Shown in pieces: positions 1 through 5,220 of a stretch of DNA of 5,698 nt. Source of the stretch: Neptunomonas sp. (GTDB taxonomy: Bacteria > Pseudomonadota > Gammaproteobacteria > Pseudomonadales > Balneatricaceae). Under the pieces are notes generated by a model. It was given only the letters and a program-made list of their open reading frames with translations, was not told where the DNA came from and ran no database searches. Numbering within the stretch: the first letter of the stretch is position 1; each line of letters starts with the position of its first letter. The translations under genes were made by a program, and so were the position numbers. Where the stretch lies: contig SDWN01000332.1 in NCBI GenBank assembly GCA_004195305.1, positions 1 through 5,698 on the forward strand, given 5' to 3'.

Positions 1-19
1 AGATGTGTATAAGAGACAG
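1..19. other. Tn5 mosaic-end / Nextera sequencing adapter remnant (artefact)
   Basis: The first 19 bases, AGATGTGTATAAGAGACAG, are identical to the Tn5 transposase mosaic end used in Nextera tagmentation libraries. They sit exactly at the contig edge and interrupt the reading frame of a conserved gene on the minus strand. This makes untrimmed adapter far more likely than a genuine Tn5 end. The genomic sequence should be taken to begin at position 20. Confidence 0.96.
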
Positions 20-595
20 AACAAATGCAGGATCAGGAAAGGCCGACCAGATGGCAAGTATGCCTCCGCTACGTAACGATCGGTACATCGCGTCTAATCC
101 TGAGTGAGAATAAAGCCGGTGATTGTCGGTCTGGGTCAAGCCTTCGGGGCCGTTGTCGACGTCGAGCAGGATGGCATCGTAGCGGGGTTGGTGGTTTTGG
201 AACAGATCGGCTACATCGCCGATATGAATCTGGCTCCGCGGGTCCTGTAGCGGCTCTCCTGCACACTCACCTAGGGGTCCCCGGTTCCACTCCACCACGG
301 CGGGTAGTAGCTCGGCCACCCAGACCTGTGCCGATGCCGGAACCGATTTCAGTGCGGCGGCAAGGGTGAATCCCATACCCAAGCCTCCTACTAATACCTG
401 AGCGGCAGGCGTGGATTTGAGGTGAGCACAGCCAAGCTCAGCCAGTGCTTCTTCAGAGCCGTGGGCGCGACTGTTCATCAGCTCGCCACGTACACCGGAG
501 AGGCGAATGGAAAACTCTGCGCCTCGGCGCGACAGTTTGAGTTCGCCGCCACCGTTAGGGATCTCTGTTCTACCGAGTACTGTCCAGGGATTCAT
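20..595 (-). CDS. Spermidine synthase-like SAM-binding protein, 3'-truncated by contig end
   Basis: The minus strand is open from an ATG at 595-593 to the contig edge, giving 192 residues with no stop before the adapter. The protein begins MNPWTVLGRTEIPNGGGELK. It shows the Rossmann-fold nucleotide-binding features of the spermine/spermidine synthase family: a glycine-rich motif I (VLVGGLGMGFTL, residues 67-78), an acidic residue ending the second strand (E95 in VWVAELLPAVVEWN), an Asp in IHIGDV (D127), and the motif IV-like LLDVDNGPEG (143-152). Relatives about 220 residues long are commonly annotated as spermidine synthase, so roughly 25-30 C-terminal residues are probably missing. The family covers aminopropyltransferases and methyltransferase-like proteins. 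The short length and the DVDNGPEG loop, in place of the DSTDP-type loop of true SpeE, leave its substrate uncertain. It is expected to be cytosolic. The start is supported by a GAGG just upstream. It is transcribed away from the GGDEF-EAL gene. Confidence 0.87.
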
Positions 596-599
596 GCTG

Positions 600-604
600 C
601 CTCA
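600..604 (-). promoter_or_regulatory. Ribosome binding site for the spermidine synthase-like gene
   Basis: Read on the minus strand, TGAGG lies 4 bases before the ATG at 595-593. It is the best Shine-Dalgarno match near the start and supports choosing this Met. The spacing is slightly short but usable. Confidence 0.6.
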
Positions 605-637
605 AAAGTTGTCATTAATGTTGTAGGCTGCACCTTA

Positions 638-677
638 TCACGGATGCAAAAGATCACGGATGGAAAAGATCGCGGAT
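638..677. repeat. 16-bp direct tandem repeat, about 2.5 copies
   Basis: Two adjacent 16-base units, TCACGGATGCAAAAGA (638-653) and TCACGGATGGAAAAGA (654-669), differ at a single base. A third partial unit, TCGCGGAT (670-677), follows. The array lies 43 bases upstream of the minus-strand ATG in the divergent intergenic region. Sixteen bases is about one and a half helical turns, so successive units would face opposite sides of the DNA. The array could be a set of regulator binding sites or a simple slippage product. The sequence alone does not decide between these, and I recognise no known operator in it. Confidence 0.85.
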
Positions 678-812
678 AGACCGAGTAGGTTGCTTCGGCT
701 ATTGCGGCGCGACCAGTGTTGGGTAATTGGGTTATTAGGTAGGGGGGGCGTCTGGCTGAGTAGATGTATGTCGTGCGCGATTTGTTAGGCAGGCTTTTTA
801 TTGGTTTTTAGG

Positions 813-818
813 TATAAT
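813..818 (+). promoter_or_regulatory. Putative -10 box for the GGDEF-EAL gene
   Basis: A perfect TATAAT sits in an AT-rich stretch 57 bases before the ATG at 876, which would place transcription initiation near 825 and give a leader of about 50 bases. No good -35 hexamer is visible at 16-18 base spacing (CAGGCT at 790-795 is poor), and there is no extended TGN motif. The promoter may therefore be weak or depend on an activator. This is inferred from sequence only. Confidence 0.5.
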
Positions 819-840
819 GCAAAATTTGATTTTCGGTTAT

Positions 841-857
841 GCGACGTTTGCGGTCGC
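841..857 (+). promoter_or_regulatory. Short leader hairpin before the GGDEF-EAL start
   Basis: GCGAC (841-845) and GTCGC (853-857) form a 5-bp GC-rich stem with a 7-base loop in the predicted 5' untranslated leader, 18 bases before the ATG. The Shine-Dalgarno sequence is weak: the best match is GAAG at 864-867, 8 bases from the start. The hairpin could influence translation, but a stem this short could also be chance. Confidence 0.3.
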
Positions 858-875
858 TCCAATGAAGTGCGCTGA

Positions 876-3443
876 ATGAAATTATTGCCTCGGTTTTTGT
901 TTACCTATTTCATTATCTCCATGGTGGTGTTGCTGTTTGGGTTTTTCTCTTATCAGAACAATCAGCGCACCCAACAGGAGTACCAACTACTCAATCAGCA
1001 CAGCCTGCCCTTACTGTCGAGTCTTAATGCGCTTCAGCAGGGTGCTCTGCGCATTGTGGCATCGACCACTGAGGCCGGATTGCTTCATTATCTGACGATC
1101 GATGCTGATGCTGATGCGGGTGAAGACGAGCAGGAATTAGCCGAACAGAGGAGAGGGCTGCTTAGCCGGGCCATTGCCGAGTATACGGCGCGGGTCGCGC
1201 GAGATTTTCCTGATGATCGCAAGCTTGCCTCTACGGTCAACGATAATGCGCTCTATCTGTTGCGGCTTAGTGATGCGTTTTTTGAGGCTTTGGCGGTTGG
1301 TCAAAGCAGCGCTGCCTTGTTGCAGCTTAAAGAGGAATTCGAGGAGGCAGAGCTGCAGTTTTTAGCGGCGACTCAAGCCGCCATCGACCATGAGACTCAA
1401 AAGATCGAAGCACGCACCCAGGAGGTCAGCGGTGCCATCCAGCAGCACCTGTATATACTGGTGACAGGTGTGCTGCTGATGCTGCTGCTGGGTATCAACA
1501 TGGTGCGCAGTAATATGGTACATATTCTCATCCCGCTCCGACGCTTCAGGGACGCTGCCAATACCATTGCCGAGGGTGACCTCTCCGTCCAGGTGCCGCT
1601 GCGCAGTCAGGATGAGCTGGGGGCGTTGGCTCAGGCGTTCAACCAGATGACGCTGGGACTCAAGGATAACCAGATTGCGCTGCAGGACGCGTACGCGTAT
1701 ACCGAAAATATTCTCCAGGTCATGGACGATATTCTGATCACCACCGATGCCGGGGGGCAGATTAAGATGGTCAATCGCGCTGCCTGCGAGCAGCTGGGCT
1801 ATGCAGAGGCTGAGCTGTTAGGCACCCCAGTCGCGGCATTGCTGGAAAATGGTGGCAAATCTCTGGTGGATTTTATCCCGGTTAATACTGAGGGACACTT
1901 TGAGCGTGACCTGCGCAATAGCGAGGGACACCGGATCCCTGTGCTGGCCTCGCTGAACCGGATCGATAACAACGCCGATCAGGGCTTGCTGCTGATCGCC
2001 TCCAATATCTCTGCCCGCAAGCTGGCAGAAGAGAAGATCCATAAACTTGCCTTTTACGACACCCTGTCCGGGCTGCCCAATCGCACCCTGTTTAATGACC
2101 GCCTGGTGCAGGGGATTAAATTTGCGCTGCGCCAGAAACATCATCTCGCGGTGTTGTTTTTGGACCTGGATAACTTTAAACAGATCAACGACTCTCTGGG
2201 TCATGATGTCGGTGATGAGCTGCTGCAAGAGGTGAGTGCCCGACTGGTGCAGACGCTCAGGGATTCCGATGTGATCTCGCCGGTGGGGCAGGGGCTGTTG
2301 ACGCCGACGGTGTCCCGCCATGGCGGGGATGAGTTCCTGATACTGCTACCCTATGTCGCCGATCCTATCGATGCGGGCAAGGTCGCCGAGCGTATCCAGC
2401 GACGCTTAAGCAAGGAGTTTCAGGTCAGAGAACATGGGATTTTCACGACCCTGAGTATCGGCATTTCGATCTATCCGGACAACGGCGCCGATGCTCGGTT
2501 GCTGGTTCAAAACGCTGATACCGCACTCTACAGTGCCAAGGCCCGGGGTAAAAATCAATTCAGTTTCTTTGCCGCAGAAATGAACAGTTCTGCCCTGCGG
2601 CGCCTGGATATCGAGAATAATCTGCGTCGCGCGCTGGCTAAGCAGGAGTTCCGGCTCTACTACCAGCCGCAACTGGACCTGTCCAGCGGTCGGGTGATCG
2701 GCATGGAAGCGCTGATACGCTGGCAGCACCCTGAGTGGGGCCTGGTTTCTCCGTTGGAGTTTATCCCCGTCGCCGAAAGCACCGGGATGATCCTGGCTAT
2801 TGGCGACTGGGTGCTGGCAGAGGCCTGTAACCAGTGGCGGATCTGGAAAGAACAGGGCTACGATCCCGGAAAAATCAGTGTCAACCTTTCTGCGCTGCAG
2901 TTTCGTGACAACGACCTGTCCGGCAAGCTAAATACGATCATCGCGCAAAGCGGTATCGATCCTGAGTCGCTGGTTTTGGAGATCACCGAGACCGTGCTGA
3001 TGCAAGATGCCGAAGTTACCCTGTCTCAGCTGCGTGAAATTAAGGCATCGGGGGTGCGTTTTGCTGTCGATGATTTTGGTACGGGCTACTCATCGCTGAG
3101 TTATCTAAAGACCTTTCCGCTCGATTACCTGAAGATTGATCGCGCCTTTGTCCGTGATCTCGAATCCAGTGAGAGCGATCTGGAAATTGTACGCACCATC
3201 ATTGCCATGGCGACCCGGCTCAAATTGCGGATCATCGCCGAGGGGGTCGAGTCGCCGACCCAGTTGCGGATATTGCAAGCGCAGGATTGCACCTACGTGC
3301 AGGGTTTTCTGCTTAGCCGTCCGGTGTCGGCGGCTATCTACGAGGCAAAGTTTTTGGACTCAGCGGAGCAAGAATCCGATGAGCAAACGCTGTGCCGCAA
3401 CGCTCTGGGAAGGCCGCGTAGTGCAGGGCTTCTAGTAACCTGA
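876..3443 (+). CDS. Membrane HAMP-PAS-GGDEF-EAL cyclic-di-GMP cyclase/phosphodiesterase
   Basis: This 855-residue inner-membrane sensor makes and/or degrades cyclic-di-GMP. Domain order: membrane helix about 8-25; periplasmic, mostly helical region 27-190 resembling a four-helix-bundle sensor; second membrane helix about 192-210; HAMP about 211-264; PAS about 273-385; GGDEF about 388-565; EAL about 575-820. The cyclase site looks intact: D430, N438 and D447 of LDLDNFKQIND...GHDVGD, then GGDEF at 483-487. An RxxD-type inhibitory motif (R462-D465) is present but separated from GGDEF by 17 residues instead of the usual 5. The phosphodiesterase site also looks intact: E611 of EAL, N670, E702, E705, D732-D733 of DDFGTGYSS, K753, E789 and Q809. 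Both activities are therefore plausible, and which one dominates cannot be told. An in-frame TGA directly before the ATG fixes this as the earliest start. It converges with gspM. A tail of about 37 residues after the EAL domain matches nothing I recognise. Confidence 0.96.
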   Translation: MKLLPRFLFTYFIISMVVLLFGFFSYQNNQRTQQEYQLLNQHSLPLLSSLNALQQGALRIVASTTEAGLLHYLTIDADADAGEDEQELAEQRRGLLSRAIAEYTARVARDFPDDRKLASTVNDNALYLLRLSDAFFEALAVGQSSAALLQLKEEFEEAELQFLAATQAAIDHETQKIEARTQEVSGAIQQHLYILVTGVLLMLLLGINMVRSNMVHILIPLRRFRDAANTIAEGDLSVQVPLRSQDELGALAQAFNQMTLGLKDNQIALQDAYAYTENILQVMDDILITTDAGGQIKMVNRAACEQLGYAEAELLGTPVAALLENGGKSLVDFIPVNTEGHFERDLRNSEGHRIPVLASLNRIDNNADQGLLLIASNISARKLAEEKIHKLAFYDTLSGLPNRTLFNDRLVQGIKFALRQKHHLAVLFLDLDNFKQINDSLGHDVGDELLQEVSARLVQTLRDSDVISPVGQGLLTPTVSRHGGDEFLILLPYVADPIDAGKVAERIQRRLSKEFQVREHGIFTTLSIGISIYPDNGADARLLVQNADTALYSAKARGKNQFSFFAAEMNSSALRRLDIENNLRRALAKQEFRLYYQPQLDLSSGRVIGMEALIRWQHPEWGLVSPLEFIPVAESTGMILAIGDWVLAEACNQWRIWKEQGYDPGKISVNLSALQFRDNDLSGKLNTIIAQSGIDPESLVLEITETVLMQDAEVTLSQLREIKASGVRFAVDDFGTGYSSLSYLKTFPLDYLKIDRAFVRDLESSESDLEIVRTIIAMATRLKLRIIAEGVESPTQLRILQAQDCTYVQGFLLSRPVSAAIYEAKFLDSAEQESDEQTLCRNALGRPRSAGLLVT

Positions 3444-3450
3444 CAACACC

Positions 3451-3529
3451 GTGGGAGCCTGCCTGCAGGCGATCCCTTAGTCGTTGCTGCGCTAAAAAAT
3501 AACAAGATCGCCAGGAGCCCGGCTCCGAC
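3451..3529. repeat. REPIN-like inverted pair of REP elements
   Basis: Two 24-base units lie in inverted orientation between convergent genes: 3451-3474 (begins GTGGGAGC, ends GGCGATC) and 3506-3529 (begins GATCGCC, ends GCTCCGAC). Read on the same strand they share GTNGGAGC at one end and GGCGATC at the other. The core differs, but each unit keeps its own palindrome: GCCTGCAGGC at 3461-3470 (one base beyond a CCTGC repeat), and GGAGCC-C-GGCTCC at 3514-3526. The 31-base spacer contains a further imperfect stem (TTAG...CTAA). The GTGGGAGC head is typical of Pseudomonas REP sequences and of similar elements in other gammaproteobacteria. Such pairs are known to be moved by RAYT (TnpA-REP) transposases encoded elsewhere in the genome. 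Located 7 bases after the GGDEF-EAL stop and 45 bases after the gspM stop, it may also stabilise the 3' ends of both transcripts. There is no U-tract directly after a hairpin, so it is not a classical terminator. Confidence 0.78.
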
Positions 3530-3574
3530 AAGGCTCAGGCTAGCGCCCCAATCCCCCCTCTGTTACGTCAGTGC

Positions 3575-4048
3575 TCAACGTTCTATCAGTGTCAGCCGGG
3601 CCTTACTGTAACCCGCTTCTGGGAGCGGTTCCAGGTTGAGCTTATTCAGTGCGACCCCTTGTTGTGATAGACGATCGATCAAGCTCAGCAGGCTGTTGAA
3701 CTCGACCCGGTCCAGCCACAGTTGCAGGGTCTGCTCATTGTTACTTTGCAGCCGGGTAAGGCCTATTTTTAGTGCCGCTGCGGTTTGGGTTGCACGCTGC
3801 TGAAGTGATCCGGTGATCGCCGCGTTATTACTCTTGTTTCGATAAATTTCGATCTGTTGAGCCGTTAGCTGCATCTCGGCCAGCTGTCCGGCTTTGCTGT
3901 TAATGGCACCTTCTAACTGTTGCTTGCTGCTGTTTAGGGGGCGCCAGACGAGTAGCAATAGCAGTAGCATGACGGTAACGCAACTGCCAACGGCAAAGAG
4001 GATTTTTTCGCGATCGCTCAGGCTTAGGTACCAGCGATTAAACATCAT
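3575..4048 (-). CDS. gspM: Type II secretion system inner-membrane protein GspM
   Basis: The 157-residue protein has the GspM layout: a short cytoplasmic N-terminus (MMFNRWYLSLSDREK), one membrane helix at about 16-35 (a leucine-rich run ending LLLVW), a periplasmic coiled-coil stretch about 40-70, and a small C-terminal domain (about 85-157) expected to take a ferredoxin-like fold. That domain contains the family-like pattern QLWLDRVEFNSLLSLIDRL followed by GVALNKLNLEPL and ARLTL. GspM pairs with GspL in the inner-membrane platform that couples the GspE ATPase to pseudopilus assembly. The start overlaps the gspL stop (ATGA, 4045-4048). A second ATG follows at once (4045-4043) and has better spacing from the Shine-Dalgarno, so the protein may begin one residue later. 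Its length is normal for the family. It is the last gene of the operon here, and the gspN that follows it in some systems is absent. Confidence 0.93.
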   Translation of the reverse strand: MMFNRWYLSLSDREKILFAVGSCVTVMLLLLLLVWRPLNSSKQQLEGAINSKAGQLAEMQLTAQQIEIYRNKSNNAAITGSLQQRATQTAAALKIGLTRLQSNNEQTLQLWLDRVEFNSLLSLIDRLSQQGVALNKLNLEPLPEAGYSKARLTLIER

Positions 4049-5220
4049 TTTTCTCCCCTGATTCTGAGCTGTGCACTCACCTGTCCGCCCTGTTGCCGCG
4101 AGCGCTGGATCTGGGCATCCAGATTCTGCTGCGATAGCTTGGCAATGAAACTCTCCAGCACGGTATGGTTCTCCGCCTGTAACTCCAGGGTGATGGTTTG
4201 GGTCTGCGCCTGATAAGCCATATCCTGGATCTTAAAACCGTTGCTGCTCGTAAAGGCAGGTAGAGCCAGCTGCAGCAAACGCAGAAAATCACTGCCCTGG
4301 CTGCGTTGCTTGAGCTGGTTGAGTTTTGCGTCGAGCTGCACCTTAGGATTGACCCGTCGGCTACCCGGTAGGGTCGCGCTAAACAGATCGCTGATCTGCT
4401 GCTCCAGCTGTTGTTTGTGTTGCTTGAGTTGCTGCTGCTGCCATAGCAGCTGCCCCCCCTCGAGTAACAAAGCCAACCCCAGCAACAGGGCGGGCAATTT
4501 CCAGGCGCGCAGCAGCTGCTTGACCGGATCTTTGAGTTTGTAACCGCCCTGCAGCAGATCGATGGCGGTTTCGGGGGCAAAGCAGCTTGCCAGTGTTGCC
4601 AGCCCCTTATCCTTGTTTAGGTCGAGGCGGCCGGTCTCCAGGATCGACTCGGCGCTCTGGCCCAGTTGGTTTTCTGCCAGGGTCAGCCACGCGTCAGCCT
4701 GAGTGCTGGGAATGGAAAAGCTCTGGCCGTCGGCGTGCCGGATCAGGGTTTGATCCAGCAGCTCGACCAGCTGCACGGCCCCCGCCTGGGTGGCGATAGA
4801 CTGGGCATCGACGAGCAGCGCCTGAATCGGAATACCTGCCTGTATTAACCCCTGTTGCCAGAGATCCATCAGGGTTTTAGCGACGACGGCGACCGGGTAG
4901 CGGCCGGGTGCCAGGGCGGCGCCGGTGACAAAGTGCAGCGTTTCGATCTCCTCGCATAACTGCTCTTCGAGTTGATAGGGGATGGCTTCCCGAGCCGCCC
5001 GACTGTCGTTAGGCAGCTGCACCTCGGTGGTGAGTACCGCGGCGTTGGAGACCAGGGCATAGCAGGGAATGCGGATCGCCAGCGGGGTGAGCTGGCGGAG
5101 CTCGGATAGCCCATCCAGCTGGCCTTGATCGAGCACCTTCTGTTGGCTTTGATCCCAGTGCAGCCAATGTACCGGCTGATCGGCAGTAGTTCCTAATCTC
5201 AGTAGCAGGCGTTCACTCAT
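4045..5220 (-). CDS. gspL: Type II secretion system inner-membrane protein GspL
   Basis: The 391 residues fit the GspL family. The cytoplasmic N-terminal region (about 1-238) is expected to have the actin-like fold that binds the GspE secretion ATPase. It carries the typical LPNDSRAAREAIPYQLEEQL stretch (69-88), a conserved IPIQALLVDAQ segment (130-140) and the IDLLQGGYK signature (220-228) just before the membrane. One membrane helix lies at about 242-260. It is followed by a glutamine-rich helical linker (about 261-276) and a periplasmic ferredoxin-like domain (about 310-388). GspL anchors GspE to the membrane and pairs with GspM. The start ATG lies inside the end of gspK (8-bp overlap, 5213-5220), with only a GGGGG (5226-5230) as a weak ribosome binding site, so coupled translation is likely. 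The stop overlaps the gspM start by 4 bases. Confidence 0.95.
   Translation of the reverse strand: MSERLLLRLGTTADQPVHWLHWDQSQQKVLDQGQLDGLSELRQLTPLAIRIPCYALVSNAAVLTTEVQLPNDSRAAREAIPYQLEEQLCEEIETLHFVTGAALAPGRYPVAVVAKTLMDLWQQGLIQAGIPIQALLVDAQSIATQAGAVQLVELLDQTLIRHADGQSFSIPSTQADAWLTLAENQLGQSAESILETGRLDLNKDKGLATLASCFAPETAIDLLQGGYKLKDPVKQLLRAWKLPALLLGLALLLEGGQLLWQQQQLKQHKQQLEQQISDLFSATLPGSRRVNPKVQLDAKLNQLKQRSQGSDFLRLLQLALPAFTSSNGFKIQDMAYQAQTQTITLELQAENHTVLESFIAKLSQQNLDAQIQRSRQQGGQVSAQLRIRGEK
4053..4059 (-). promoter_or_regulatory. Strong ribosome binding site for gspM inside gspL
   Basis: Read on the minus strand, AGGGGAG lies 4 bases before the first ATG of gspM and 7 bases before the second. It is embedded in the last codons of gspL. 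The spacing favours the second Met as the main start, and the position suggests that gspM can be reinitiated after gspL translation. Confidence 0.6.

Larger units (their letters stand above)
596..875. other. Divergent intergenic region
   Basis: These 280 bases separate the start codons of two divergent genes. The left half carries the ribosome binding site and the 16-bp tandem repeat that precede the minus-strand gene. The middle (about 680-780) holds a run of seven G at 742-748 and nothing else I can identify. The right half is AT-rich and carries a TATAAT box and a short leader for the GGDEF-EAL gene. I found no tRNA, riboswitch or conserved small protein here. Confidence 0.7.

Noticed and set aside
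1..19. Real Tn5 transposon end
   Set aside because: The exact 19-base mosaic end is an engineered sequence and occurs at the very contig edge with no IS50 sequence next to it. Adapter carry-over explains it better.
25..679. Plus-strand ORFs at 25-369 and 422-679
   Set aside because: Both are antisense to the spermidine-synthase-like gene, are rich in Arg, Gly and Pro or otherwise low in coding character, and match no family I know. The minus-strand frame has clear Rossmann motifs.
819..875. Cyclic-di-GMP riboswitch in the leader of the GGDEF-EAL gene
   Set aside because: The predicted leader is only about 50 bases and holds one 5-bp hairpin. This is too short for a GEMM-type aptamer, and no aptamer motif is visible.
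1818..2729. Minus-strand ORFs at 1818-2321 and 2406-2729
   Set aside because: They are antisense shadows of the GGDEF-EAL coding frame, with no domain signature or ribosome binding site of their own.
3444..3574. Classical intrinsic terminator between the convergent genes
   Set aside because: The hairpins belong to the REP-like pair, and no U-tract directly follows any of them on either strand. The run of A at 3494-3499 is about 15 bases from the nearest GC-rich stem.
4077..5114. ORFs overlapping gspL in other frames (both strands, for example 4241-4543 and 4077-4580)
   Set aside because: Their compositions are skewed towards Ser, Cys and Arg, as expected from reading a GC-rich gene out of frame. 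gspL itself has strong family signatures over the whole length.
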